The translations under genes and the position numbers were made by a program. Below the pieces are notes generated by a model. The model did not search any database. It had not been told where the DNA came from and was given only the letters and a program-made list of their open reading frames with translations. Positions 35,018-43,896 of a DNA stretch of 64,000 bases are shown here, one piece after another; positions within the stretch are counted from its first letter, which is position 1, and each line of letters opens with the position of its first letter. The DNA is from Alkalibaculum bacchi (GTDB lineage: Bacteria > Bacillota > Clostridia > Eubacteriales > Alkalibacteraceae): positions 11,173 to 75,172 of the forward strand of contig NZ_CALNCS010000005.1 of assembly GCF_937875145.1 (NCBI RefSeq), given 5' to 3'.

Positions 35018-35443
35018 CTACACTCTTAATCTCATATCAATAGTATCCAGTCCACGGTGTATTCCTTCAAATATAAATCCTAATGCAGACCAAACAGGCA
35101 TAAAGGATAGGGTAATCAATCCATAAAAGGATCCCCAATCCGTGTAATTCCACGGACATGCGCCTAGTAAAACCTTAAGTATACCTCCAGTTAAAAACTC
35201 TACTGTGTATATGAGGATCATATAAATCAGACCTCTAAACATAGGGTTTATTCTTTTCATTTTATGGTGGATTGGTTCAAAGAATACAGCCAAACCATAG
35301 ATAAAAAACATCCAAACTGAAGTTTTCGCCTCCATTGTATAATTATTGTTTAGTAAAGACTCTAATCCTGTCCAAAAAATCTCTAAGCATATACCAATTA
35401 GGCCGTAAATAATATATCTGTGTATAAACATATTTTTTTCCAT
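35018..35443 (-). CDS. Putative ABC-transporter type IV (CmpB-like) membrane protein
   Basis: 141-residue protein with four hydrophobic helices. The patterns LEIFWTGLESL, FFEPIHHKM, YTVEFLTGGILKVLLGACPWNYT and FIFEGIHRGL fit the putative ABC-transporter type IV family, whose GWPWDYS-like motif is present as CPWNYT. Function unknown; such proteins are widespread in clostridia. ATG 35443 without a strong Shine-Dalgarno. Single gene with its own terminator, divergent from the DUF3793 gene. Confidence 0.75.
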   Translation of the reverse strand: MEKNMFIHRYIIYGLIGICLEIFWTGLESLLNNNYTMEAKTSVWMFFIYGLAVFFEPIHHKMKRINPMFRGLIYMILIYTVEFLTGGILKVLLGACPWNYTDWGSFYGLITLSFMPVWSALGFIFEGIHRGLDTIDMRLRV

Positions 35444-35567
35444 ATCTTTATTATTGTTCTAAGAAATCAAGCTATACTTATAAACTTTTGGTAAATAAAA
35501 TACCAAATTTAACAAGCAAATTTAATATAAAAACAGGAAACAATAAGAGCATGGAGGTGCTTTTATT

Positions 35568-36146
35568 GTGAGAGATCATCAAATACAATGGAACTGTATT
35601 CGCAAACTAAATAGACTAAGAGGGCTTGATCAATTAATTGCAACCATTGGTTTTGGAGTTGCTCCGACAATACAATCCATTAAGCCGTCTTCTTTATTGA
35701 CTCTAAATTCGCGTCAAAATCTGTTAGATTTATGGATGGAGAATCAGGATGATATAGCCGATTTTTTTGGGTTGCAGGTCTTTTGCCTTAGAGAAGGTAC
35801 TAGTAGCTCAACTTTTTTATTTTATAAGGAGGAGAATTTGAAAAGTCATTTACAAAGAAATGATATTAGACAAATTCTCACAAGTAAAGGTTATACTGGA
35901 GATCTAAATAGCCAGCTAGAGAAATTAAAAGAAAATTATATAAAAGAATTTCCTCATGAAATTGGACTTTTTTTAGGAATCCCCTCTGAAGATGTAAGGG
36001 GCTTTGTTTTAAATGGCGGAAAAAACTATTTATTAAATGGATATTGGAAAGTGTATAATGATGTAAATTATGCTATTCAGATATTTCAAGAATATGATGA
36101 TGCTAGAGTTCATACATTAGATACGATACTAAGCTATATCAGCTAA
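35568..36146 (+). CDS. DUF3793 family protein
   Basis: 192-residue soluble protein of unknown function. The block EFPHEIGLFLGIPSEDVRGFV (about 129-149, given by range) followed by NGGKNYLLNGYWKVYND is the DUF3793 signature. The family occurs mostly in anaerobic Firmicutes, often near metal or redox genes. GTG start at 35568 with GGAGGTG 9 bp upstream. Single gene. Confidence 0.85.
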   Translation: MRDHQIQWNCIRKLNRLRGLDQLIATIGFGVAPTIQSIKPSSLLTLNSRQNLLDLWMENQDDIADFFGLQVFCLREGTSSSTFLFYKEENLKSHLQRNDIRQILTSKGYTGDLNSQLEKLKENYIKEFPHEIGLFLGIPSEDVRGFVLNGGKNYLLNGYWKVYNDVNYAIQIFQEYDDARVHTLDTILSYIS

Positions 36147-36520
36147 AAATTATCTTATATTTTGTAATAGAAAAATTAATCTAGTGTATTAGGAAAGTTT
36201 TACTTTTGAATTTAACTATTATATAAGCCATCTTTATGTGTAGTTGAATCTTTGACCTGTGAGACTCGACCCTAGCACTGATAGCTTGCAGCTGATTGCT
36301 GATGGCTAAAGTGCCAAAGGCACTTTCTTGCATTAACGCTCTATCTCGTTCATCATTGTAATCTAAAAGGTTTTAATTAGAACTTACAACGTAAGACTTA
36401 GAACTAAAGTGTTGTAGATGCTTTATGAAAGCTTAATGTAATATTTACAATATATTCATAACTTTTTCCATAATATGTGATAAAATTAAAGACATATATA
36501 AAGAAAAACAGGTGTAATTT
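36147..36520. other. Repeat-bearing gap before the O-antigen-ligase-like gene
   Basis: Contains GTGAGACTCGACCCTAGC, heptamers CTGATAG, CTTGCAG, CTGATTG, CTGATGG, CTAAAGT (about 36278-36312), hairpin AAAGTGCCAAAGGCACTTT (36306-36324), and the array AGAACTT, ACAACGT, AAGACTT, AGAACTA (36379-36406). The last 100 bp are AT-rich and probably promoter. Confidence 0.5.
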
Positions 36521-37663
36521 ATGTTGAATATTGGAATATTGGCCACAGTACTTAGTCCTTACCTAAGTGTGGTGCCTCCTATTATAATGGCTTTTTTAAT
36601 ATATAAAAAGAAAATACCCATTATCCTACATCCTATCAATGTAGGTTTGTTTTTACTCTTTATTTGGTCTATTATATCAGGAATAGCCAATAAATCGCTT
36701 TTATCAGCGCTAGCATCATTTCTTTTATTGTTATATATAAGCTTAAATATTTATTTACAGGATTATTTGAAAAATCAGGAGACGATTGATAAATTTTTGC
36801 ATAAGGTTTGGACTTGTTCTTTTATGGCAGGTATTTTAGGTTTAATTGAAAAACTAGCTTCCTATTTTGTAGATATGACCTGGACATCTGATCTATATTT
36901 TAAAGGACCTTATAAACCTACTGTAGAAAATTATAGAATTTATAGCACTTTTGGAAATCCCAATATTGCCGGAGCTTGGTTTGCAGCTATGGTGTTATTG
37001 GCATTTTACTTGTATGGACGAAAAAAAGAAGACAAAAAAGGATGGTATTTGCTTAGTATGGGGGTCTTTGCCCTAGCTTTAATAGCAACAGGTTCTAGGG
37101 GGGCTACTGTAGGTTTACTACTTGGAATACTAGTATATGGACTGTGTAATAAGAATAAAGTTGCGAGGATTACATTAATAGCCATCTTTGTTGCAGTTCT
37201 TGTCTTCGCACTATTGTCTCCAGAAATCAATCATCCAGCCAAGAGCAGAAATATTATATGGGAAAAATCCATACATTTGTTTTTAGATAAACCTATTACT
37301 GGTTGGGGAACTTTTGGAATATGGCAGAATATAAAGAAGACTCATGCTCATAATATATGGATAAGTATGCTTGCTTTATACGGCGCTGTAGGTTTAACAT
37401 TATATTTATGGGTGAAAAGTTACATTATTAGATTATTGTTTTTACTCGGCAAAAATAATAATCCTGCGTTTCCTTTATTGGCTTCCATTCAAGGGATGAT
37501 TGTGGGACATGGCATTGTGGATTTTATTATTATGGCTCCTCAAGGGGGAATTCTCTTCTTTGTGTGTTCGTCTATTATTTTAAGTCTAGCAAAACAATAC
37601 CAGACTCAAACATATCCGGAGCTCGTATTTAAAGAAATAGGATATATAAATAGAAAAGCTTAA
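36521..37663 (+). CDS. O-antigen ligase / polymerase-like membrane protein
   Basis: 380-residue protein with about ten helices of the Wzy/WaaL family, which join oligosaccharides or polymers to lipid or other acceptors. RIYSTFGNPNIAGAWFA (about 142-158), ATGSRGATVG (about 187-196), SRNIIWEKSIHLFLDKPITGWG (240-261) and the catalytic-type His loop THAHNIWI (about 270-277) are typical. Alone here, without other polysaccharide genes, so the substrate is unknown. Start ATG after AGGTG. Confidence 0.83.
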   Translation: MLNIGILATVLSPYLSVVPPIIMAFLIYKKKIPIILHPINVGLFLLFIWSIISGIANKSLLSALASFLLLLYISLNIYLQDYLKNQETIDKFLHKVWTCSFMAGILGLIEKLASYFVDMTWTSDLYFKGPYKPTVENYRIYSTFGNPNIAGAWFAAMVLLAFYLYGRKKEDKKGWYLLSMGVFALALIATGSRGATVGLLLGILVYGLCNKNKVARITLIAIFVAVLVFALLSPEINHPAKSRNIIWEKSIHLFLDKPITGWGTFGIWQNIKKTHAHNIWISMLALYGAVGLTLYLWVKSYIIRLLFLLGKNNNPAFPLLASIQGMIVGHGIVDFIIMAPQGGILFFVCSSIILSLAKQYQTQTYPELVFKEIGYINRKA

Positions 37664-37696
37664 GTTCTAAGTTCTGTTTGAATTTAGAACTTTTTT
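37662..37696 (+). terminator. Terminator of the O-antigen-ligase-like gene
   Basis: AAGTTCTAA / TTTAGAACTT stem with T run; the stop codon is part of the left arm. Confidence 0.75.
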
Positions 37697-37747
37697 ATTT
37701 AAGGATAAAAATAGAAATAAATGCATTTAATATAATATGTGTACAAG

Positions 37748-37904
37748 TTATGCACAAATTTGTTTAAAAGCTTAACAACTTGTGGATAATTAAAATTACC
37801 TTGTTAGTAAATCGACTAGTATACATAAATAGAATAGATATTCTATGAAAATAAAGGCAATTAATCATTGTGTATATGTTGATAACTTGGTGATATGTTG
37901 ATAA
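37748..37904. promoter_or_regulatory. Cluster of DnaA-box-like sites, region 1
   Basis: TTATGCACA (37748-37756) and the inverse of TTATCCACA (37781-37789) match the box consensus TTATNCACA; two TGTTGATAA sites (37877-37885, 37896-37904) are one-mismatch boxes. AT-rich, between the O-antigen-ligase-like gene and the SASP gene. May titrate DnaA or control the SASP gene. Confidence 0.5.
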
Positions 37905-38022
37905 CTTTTTGTATTTTCCTTAATTTGACAAGAATTTTCGTAATAAAAAATCTAAAGTTCGACATAATAATAGTATGTAATAAATAAAATATAAAGTTCA
38001 ATTAGATAGAGAAGGTGAAGAT

Positions 38023-38256
38023 ATGTCAAAACCAAAGAAAACACTAGTACCTGAAGCAAGAGCAGCCATGACAAAATTCAAATTAGAATGTGCTGAAGAA
38101 ATTGGACATTTACAGTACTGCAAAGAAAACAATGATCATTATAAGGGAGACTTACCAGCAAAACAAAACGGAATGGAAGGCGGTCCTATTGGTGGACAAA
38201 TGGTCAAGAGAATGATTGAAGCGGAAAGACAAAGATTTGAAAATACAATCGAATAA
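38023..38256 (+). CDS. Small acid-soluble spore protein, alpha/beta type
   Basis: 77-residue DNA-binding spore protein that saturates spore DNA and protects it. VPEARAAMTKFKLECAEEIG (residues 9-28) and NGMEGGPIGGQMVKRMIEA (about 49-67) are the two conserved blocks. The germination protease site is normally (T/S)E(F/I)A; here it reads LECAEE. Longer linker than B. subtilis SspA. ATG start after GAAGGTG. Expression would be by SigG; no clear promoter was identified in the DnaA-box-rich upstream region. Confidence 0.92.
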   Translation: MSKPKKTLVPEARAAMTKFKLECAEEIGHLQYCKENNDHYKGDLPAKQNGMEGGPIGGQMVKRMIEAERQRFENTIE

Positions 38257-38259
38257 GCA

Positions 38260-38543
38260 GAAAGCGGAAAGCTGAATGTTGAAAGGAAAACAACAAGGTA
38301 ATAGCCAGAGCGTAAATATCGCCTTTGGCTATTTATTTGATTTATAAAATTTTTATTCTGATGTTTTAAGAATGGCATAGTTTAGGAGCTAAGCTTAGCA
38401 TAAAAATACCTACTAATCATTAATTTTTGATACCAATGCTACCGTAGATAGCAAAAATACGGATGGCCAACGCTGGCCGCTGATGGCTATCATCTTGAGA
38501 GGAATACTTAAAAGTATTTTACTTACAACTTAGAACGTAGAAT
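38260..38543. repeat. Heptamer array and hairpins between SASP and Fur genes
   Basis: GCAGAAA, GCGGAAA, GCTGAAT, GTTGAAA heptamers (38259-38286) follow the SASP stop. AATAGCCA / TGGCTATT (38300-38333) is terminator-like. GGCCAACGCTGGCCGCTGATGGCTA (near 38464-38490) and the array ACAACTT, AGAACGT, AGAATTT, ACAACTC (38525-38552) follow; the last array overlaps the Fur gene stop. Confidence 0.5.
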
Positions 38544-38975
38544 TTACAACTCTTTTACCTGACATTTCTTACAGGTTCCATATAATTCTAGCTTGTGGTC
38601 TTCTAGATTAAATTCTTTTTCTTTAGATAATTGTTGTAGGGTCTCCATTGGGCAGAAGTCGATTGTCTCTGTTTTTCCACAATTTTTACAGATAAGATGG
38701 TGGTGGTGACCTATATGGCTGCAATTGAGTTTGTATAAAGAGGTACCCTCATCAATCACCTTGTATATTAAATTTAAGTTTTCTAGTATTTCTAAATTTC
38801 TATAGATTGTTGAAATATTAGTTTTGCCATAGAGTGCTTTCGTTCTCATAAATAGGGTCTCTATAGAAATTAAACTTGTATTATTTTCAATCAATACCTG
38901 GATAATAGATTTTCTTTGAGGGGTTATTTTATAATCACTTTTTCTTAATACTTTAAGGATATCTTCATAATTCAT
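38544..38975 (-). CDS. Fur-family metal-dependent regulator
   Basis: 143-residue repressor with N-terminal winged helix (YKITPQRKSIIQVL, about 15-28; ISTIYRNLEILE, about 54-65) and C-terminal metal/dimer domain with GHHHHLICKNCGKTE (about 88-102) and a second pair CKKC near the end (structural Zn). The subtype (Fur, Zur or PerR) cannot be read from this alone. A perfect 23-bp palindrome lies 53 bp upstream (39028-39050) and is probably its own operator. The last codons and stop are inside a heptamer array. Confidence 0.9.
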   Translation of the reverse strand: MNYEDILKVLRKSDYKITPQRKSIIQVLIENNTSLISIETLFMRTKALYGKTNISTIYRNLEILENLNLIYKVIDEGTSLYKLNCSHIGHHHHLICKNCGKTETIDFCPMETLQQLSKEKEFNLEDHKLELYGTCKKCQVKEL

Positions 38976-39027
38976 ATAAATCCTCCTAAGAAGGAATAAT
39001 TAGCTTTTATTATAAGATTTTTGCTTA

Positions 39028-39050
39028 CTTTATAATATCATATTATAAAG
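39028..39050. promoter_or_regulatory. Perfect 23-bp palindrome, putative Fur-family operator
   Basis: CTTTATAATAT, central C, ATATTATAAAG: 11-1-11 perfect. It contains TATAAT/ATTATA like Fur/PerR boxes but with arms spaced two bases wider. Lies upstream of the Fur gene (minus strand). Confidence 0.7.
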
Positions 39051-39181
39051 AAAAATACACTTAAGAAAGCAAATGAAAAAGCAATTAAGTAAAGCCTATT
39101 CTACTTAATTGCTTTTAAGTACAAAAATCCTAGTCCGTATACTATCTCTAGTAACGAAATGACCCAAAAGGAATGCAATAC

Positions 39182-39209
39182 GCTGATGACTGACGACTGA
39201 TAGCTAAAT
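39182..39209. repeat. Heptamer array next to the kinase stop
   Basis: GCTGATG, ACTGACG, ACTGATA, GCTAAAT in exact steps, preceded by TGACCCAAAAGGAATGCAAT (39161-39180). The composite ends 4 bp from the histidine kinase stop. Confidence 0.6.
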
Positions 39210-39213
39210 TGCT

Positions 39214-41442
39214 TTACGCTATTGTAGAAAAATTCTTTTTTGGATCTTTTCCGTTATATACATCATCCTCAAATATTGGCAATTCAATATAGAAAGTTGT
39301 TCCTTCTCCTAATTTACTGTCTACATTTATTTGGCCACCACTTTCACTTATGATTTTAAAACAGTTAGCTAATCCTAAGCCAGTACCACATTGTTTTGTG
39401 GTAAAGAAAGGTGTACCCAGTTTTTTAATATTTTCTTTTGAAATACCACAACCATTATCCTTTACTGAAATTTCCATAAAATGACCCTTTACTTTAGTGG
39501 ATATAATTAAGAGCGCATTTTCTACATTTGTCATAGCCTCTACTCCATTCTTAGCTAAATTAATAATAACGTGTTTAATGAGATTGTCATCTGCTAAAAT
39601 CTCCATATCACCTTTGCAAAGGTCTAGTTTTAGTAGGGTATTATCCAAAAATGAAGGACTTTTTATTATGTAAAGAACAGATTCGATTAATTCATTTATG
39701 GAGAGGATATCTAAAATTGCCTCTGAAGGTCGTGATAATTCTAAGTATTTTGATACCAAAGCATTCATGTCATTAGCTATAGTCTCAATTTTTGATGCAT
39801 AGTTTTTTATGGTCATATCTTCTGAATTAAGAGTAAGAAGATCGCAGTAGCCTTTAATAGAAGCTAAATAATTTTTTGTTTCGTGGACAATACCATTTCC
39901 CATTTGACCGATTAATGCCAACCTCTCTTGCTGCTGGATCTTTTCTTGTTCTCTAATCATATCAGTGATATCGCTAGCGATGGACACATAACCAACAATA
40001 TTATCATATGCATCTTTGATTTCTTTATATTGACTTATTATGGTTTTTTTCTTTCCGCTAGGAGTGATTAAAGTGTATCGGGCATTTTGATGCCTAATAC
40101 CATCATATTTTAAGTAGTCTTCATTGTTGCGCTTAAGATCTAGCATCTTATTGTATTCATAAACACTAAGGCCTATTATCGAATTTGAATCTAGTTCCAC
40201 ACATTGCTCATTGCTTTTGTTTGCATATATAATGGTGTGATTTTCGTCAAAGAGTATTATCATAGAAGCTATTGAATTAAAAATCATCTCTGTCTGAAGG
40301 TGCAGTGTATTTAGTTTTTGTTCTGCTCTAGTATCTGTAAGAGCAATGAGGGTACTGTTTTCATTTTCAAATTTCTTTAATTGAGTAATAATATGATGGC
40401 CTTTTAACGTTTTTAATTCAAATACCTCATATTGTTCTGATTGTAGCTCTGCTTCAAAAGCGGTGTAGAATTCACTTATTGTCATCTGATATAAGTCAGA
40501 GGGAGTACATTCTAATAAATCTAAAAGGTATTGATTTGCATAAGTAATACCTTTGTTTGGTTTAAATTCCATTACGCCTAAAGGTAAGCTATTTAAGGTT
40601 TTATTTAACTGTTCTTTAGAACGTCCTAATGCTTTATAAGGAAGTATAATAGCTTGTAGATAAACACCTTGTAATAAGGCAAAGTAGGCACCTAATTTAA
40701 AGAGATAACCTAAAATAATTAAAAATTTTAACTGCACATTTATGTTCAAGAGTAAAGGACAAATTGCGGCACCGATGAAACAAAATATAGCTCTAATCAC
40801 ATGTCTGTCTTTTGTAAAATCGTACTTAGAACCTCTTATTATTTGTCCCAAAATTATTATGTACACAAGCATGGTAGAAAAAAGTATCAAACTTATTTCA
40901 CCTTGATAAACCCATTTGGCATATGGACGTAGGTAACTGCGGCCAAAGTGAATGAATAATATAATGGCCATAATAATTGAAACTGTTTTTATTAGGAGAA
41001 AAGTCTTAGTATGTTTTTTATTTGTTCCATGTACCATTGCAGAATGAACAATGATAATAGCCTCGACAATCCGAGCAGTGAGCCAATAGGGAGTATGCAT
41101 TTCAAAGAGAGAGAGGGTCCTGTCCTTGTATACGTTTATAAACTCAGCAATATGAAATAGACTCAGTACAGTTACAGTTAATAAGCCAAATCCTATGACA
41201 CGGTACATGGGTGAAAGGTCTTCAAAATCTATAGCGACCCAAATAACACTAAAAATGCAGATAGTGATCATAGTATAAATAATCTCAAATCCAATATGTA
41301 AAGTTGCGGAGGAATTAGGCCAGATGAAAGTAGATAAAGCTAAAGAGGCAATAAAAAAATTGAAATATAGTATAAAAAAATGATTTATCGGTTGACCATC
41401 TAAAACTGTAGGAATTAATACTCTTTTATTATTACATGCCAT
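39214..41442 (-). CDS. Membrane sensor histidine kinase with PAS domains (sporulation-kinase-like)
   Basis: 742 residues. The N-terminal 270 form about eight helices, consistent with a MASE3-type membrane sensor. Two PAS segments follow (about 280-370 and 380-500). The HisKA motif GIVHETKNYLASIKGY and an ATPase domain (HVIINLAKNGVEAM, DNGCGIS, GTGLGLANC) have the NtrB/KinA layout of orphan kinases that phosphorylate Spo0F/Spo0A. No regulator gene is adjacent, which fits an orphan kinase. DnaA-box-like sites lie 140-280 bp upstream. ATG 41442 after AAGGTG. Confidence 0.85.
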   Translation of the reverse strand: MACNNKRVLIPTVLDGQPINHFFILYFNFFIASLALSTFIWPNSSATLHIGFEIIYTMITICIFSVIWVAIDFEDLSPMYRVIGFGLLTVTVLSLFHIAEFINVYKDRTLSLFEMHTPYWLTARIVEAIIIVHSAMVHGTNKKHTKTFLLIKTVSIIMAIILFIHFGRSYLRPYAKWVYQGEISLILFSTMLVYIIILGQIIRGSKYDFTKDRHVIRAIFCFIGAAICPLLLNINVQLKFLIILGYLFKLGAYFALLQGVYLQAIILPYKALGRSKEQLNKTLNSLPLGVMEFKPNKGITYANQYLLDLLECTPSDLYQMTISEFYTAFEAELQSEQYEVFELKTLKGHHIITQLKKFENENSTLIALTDTRAEQKLNTLHLQTEMIFNSIASMIILFDENHTIIYANKSNEQCVELDSNSIIGLSVYEYNKMLDLKRNNEDYLKYDGIRHQNARYTLITPSGKKKTIISQYKEIKDAYDNIVGYVSIASDITDMIREQEKIQQQERLALIGQMGNGIVHETKNYLASIKGYCDLLTLNSEDMTIKNYASKIETIANDMNALVSKYLELSRPSEAILDILSINELIESVLYIIKSPSFLDNTLLKLDLCKGDMEILADDNLIKHVIINLAKNGVEAMTNVENALLIISTKVKGHFMEISVKDNGCGISKENIKKLGTPFFTTKQCGTGLGLANCFKIISESGGQINVDSKLGEGTTFYIELPIFEDDVYNGKDPKKNFSTIA

Positions 41443-41579
41443 ATTAAATCACCTTCAATTATTTCTATAGTGGTACTGTCTAATTTTAACATTTTGTAAA
41501 CAGCTTGTCTACAAATAAATATCGACTTATTTACATGATATAAACAAAGAACCAACTATTATCCCCTAAAATCTACACA

Positions 41580-41720
41580 ATATGCACAAGTTATCAACAG
41601 AATATAATACAATAAATTGAAAATCTAATGGAAAATGGGTAATACAGATGATTTATCAATAAAAATATGTTATTAACAGGAATTACGACAATATCCACCA
41701 ATATTTTAAAGTTATCCACA
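41580..41720. promoter_or_regulatory. Cluster of DnaA-box-like sites, region 2
   Basis: TTATCCACA (41712-41720) is a perfect box; TTATCAACA (41591-41599), ATATGCACA (41580-41588) and TTATTAACA (41670-41678) differ by one position. The cluster lies upstream of the orphan histidine kinase on the minus strand. Confidence 0.5.
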
Positions 41721-41760
41721 AACTTTAAACAATTTCTAAACTAGAAATAGAATCTTCTAC

Positions 41761-41796
41761 AAAAATAAAAAAGATTCCTTAATCTAAGGAATCTTT
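41761..41796 (-). terminator. Terminator of the ferredoxin-like gene
   Basis: AAAGATTCCTTA / TAAGGAATCTTT stem, 3-base loop, T-rich tail on the minus strand. Confidence 0.85.
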
Positions 41797-41812
41797 TGAA
41801 AGGTGTTGTTAC

Positions 41813-42526
41813 TTAATTTTCGATGATTTCTCCACCTGTGGATACGGTTGTAACACTCCATGGAATCATCTTTCCACAATCTTGTAAAGCTTTTATTGTA
41901 GCATTAGCAATACCAGTACAACAAGGAACTTGCATTTTTAGTACTTTTACGCTTTTGATATCATTATGGGCTAAAATTTCTGTAAGTTTTTCGCTATAAT
42001 CGCCACTATCTAATTTTGGACATCCAATAATGGTGATCTTGTCTTTCATAAAGTCATTATGAATATTAGCATAAGCAAAAGCGGTACAATCAGCTGCAAT
42101 GAGCAGATGAGCATCTTTAAAATAAGGCGCATCAGGTCTCACTAATTTGATTTGGCATGGCCACTGACCAAGCTGTGATTGAATTTGTGGTGTCTCTTGG
42201 CTTTGTGTAGTAGGTACTTCCTTACGCTCAATTTTGCTAGCCATGCTTCCAGGACAACCTGTTGGCACGCTGGATTTTTCTGCGGCTCTTTTAGCCATAT
42301 TTATTTTTACCGCTTCTTCGTCGTAGGCAGCTACTTCTTTTTTTTCAATGGTAATTGCATCTGTTGGGCAAGCAGGAAGACAATCGCCAAATCCATCACA
42401 GTAAGATTCAGAGATCAACTTAGCTTTTCCGTCAACCATTTTCAGTGCACCTTCGTGACAGGCGTTTACACATAGTCCACAGCCATTGCATTTTTCTTCA
42501 TCTATAATAATAATATCTCTAATCAT
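41813..42526 (-). CDS. Dicluster ferredoxin-like iron-sulfur protein
   Basis: 237 residues. The N-terminal ferredoxin domain has CNGCGLCVNAC (about 13-23) and CDGFGDCLPACP (about 43-54), sufficient for two [4Fe-4S] clusters. A spacer with one CPG motif follows, then a domain (about 120-237) with ADCTAFAYANIHNDF, GCPKLD and VPCCTGIA, giving further Cys that may bind a third metal site. Such proteins occur beside hydroxylamine reductase or as general electron carriers in anaerobes; the specific role is unknown. Start ATG after GGAGGAG. Confidence 0.82.
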   Translation of the reverse strand: MIRDIIIIDEEKCNGCGLCVNACHEGALKMVDGKAKLISESYCDGFGDCLPACPTDAITIEKKEVAAYDEEAVKINMAKRAAEKSSVPTGCPGSMASKIERKEVPTTQSQETPQIQSQLGQWPCQIKLVRPDAPYFKDAHLLIAADCTAFAYANIHNDFMKDKITIIGCPKLDSGDYSEKLTEILAHNDIKSVKVLKMQVPCCTGIANATIKALQDCGKMIPWSVTTVSTGGEIIEN

Positions 42527-42665
42527 ATATACTCCTCCGAATAATTTTTTTGATTTCTATAACTATATTCTAAATGAATTCTTATAAATAGTAGGTAACT
42601 ATAGTTACAAATAATCTTTTTAATTATTCTATCAAAAGTAGAAATATATATAAAGAGCTTTTATG

Positions 42666-43724
42666 CTAGTTTGAAGATAAATACTTAGCCTTTAAAGCAT
42701 TGTGCTCTGTTAAAGTTTTAGAATAATACGTCTTACCGTCACCATATATATCGGATAAAAAATAGAAGTAACTGTGTTCTTTGGGAAAAAGGCAAGCTTC
42801 AATAGACTTATGTCCAGGATTGTTACCCGGGCCTATAGGAATCCCTGTAATCTGATAAGTATTATAGGGAGAGTCTACGCGAATATCATTATGAGTGTAT
42901 ACTTCCTTGTGTACACCTAAAGCCATTTCAAGTGTAGCGCAGCTTTCTAATCTCATATTGTTTTTTAGTCGATTATGAAAGACACCTGCAATAAGTGGGC
43001 GATCTTCGTCCCACTTAGCCTCATATTCAACAATAGAAGCCAAAGTGAGTATTTCATGTACAGAAGAGTTTTGAGCATCTATATGATCTGAATAAGGTAA
43101 AATCATTTGCTCCATTCTTTGAATTAGTTTTAATGCAATATCTTGAGGAGGAGTATTCTTATCTTTTATATAATAAGTATCCGGAAATAAGTATCCATTT
43201 AGTGGATAGGATATACCAGGATTTTTAATCTCTTCCGTTATAAAATCAAATTCATTAATAATTTGGTCTATAAAGTCAGGTTCGTTCCATGCTTGAATAA
43301 TCTGTTCCTTCGTAAAGTCTGTATGATGAGATAAGATCTCTGCCATTTCTACTAATGTTTTGCCCTCTGGAAAAGTTACTTTAATATCTCTTTGATCAGA
43401 ATCTCCAATTGACAATTTGTGTGCAATGTTTTTAGCATTCATAGTAGTTTTTAGATTGTAATTGCCTGCTTTAAAATTATCTATATGATTTAATCGAAGG
43501 TGGAGTTTAAAGGCCAACACACTTCGAATATAATCTTGCTCTTTTAGATTGCGCGCAATTTTATCCATATTTGTTCCAGATTTTACTTCAAAGAAAGAAT
43601 CCCCTACTGCATGATTAGTAGGGGAGAGGAGAAAAACATAGGTAAGCACTAACAGCTCAATAAACAAGAGAATAGCAATAATAAATAATATTCTTTTTCT
43701 TAAAATCATCTTCTCGCACCCCAT
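42666..43724 (-). CDS. mltG: Endolytic murein transglycosylase MltG (YceG family)
   Basis: Membrane-anchored lytic transglycosylase thought to cut nascent glycan strands and set their length. One N-terminal helix (about 10-33), a LysM-like region with FEVKSGTNMDKIARNL (about 43-58), then the YceG domain with the catalytic Glu in LASIVEYEAK (about 229) and MRLESCATLEMALG, GIPIGPGNNPGHKSIEA and YFLSDIYGDGKTYYSK. 352 residues, normal. ATG 43724 has AGGAG 5 bp upstream. Single gene; heptamer arrays lie before it. Confidence 0.92.
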   Translation of the reverse strand: MGCEKMILRKRILFIIAILLFIELLVLTYVFLLSPTNHAVGDSFFEVKSGTNMDKIARNLKEQDYIRSVLAFKLHLRLNHIDNFKAGNYNLKTTMNAKNIAHKLSIGDSDQRDIKVTFPEGKTLVEMAEILSHHTDFTKEQIIQAWNEPDFIDQIINEFDFITEEIKNPGISYPLNGYLFPDTYYIKDKNTPPQDIALKLIQRMEQMILPYSDHIDAQNSSVHEILTLASIVEYEAKWDEDRPLIAGVFHNRLKNNMRLESCATLEMALGVHKEVYTHNDIRVDSPYNTYQITGIPIGPGNNPGHKSIEACLFPKEHSYFYFLSDIYGDGKTYYSKTLTEHNALKAKYLSSN

Positions 43725-43789
43725 TATTACTCCTATTATCTCTATAACAACATGGAAATATACCAGTTGAGAAGAAAAAACATAATAGC

Positions 43790-43896
43790 GGAAAGCTGAA
43801 TGTGGAAAGCGGAACTTTTTAAATAATTAAACAGATGCAATGAAGAATTGTTCAACTATCGTTTAACTACCGTCACCCATTGTTCGGCCATTGCTC
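43790..43896. repeat. Heptamer piece and 11-bp array running into ribH
   Basis: GCGGAAA, GCTGAAT, GTGGAAA, GCGGAAC (43789-43816), then 11-bp units AAGAATTGTTC, AACTATCGTTT, AACTACCGTC (10 bp), ACCCATTGTTC, GGCCATTGCTC (43843-43896). The last two units are inside the ribH coding region. Confidence 0.7.

Noticed and set aside
37748..41720. Chromosomal replication origin
   Set aside because: DnaA-box-like sites are present, but dnaA, dnaN, rpmH and an unwinding-type element with ordered boxes are not.
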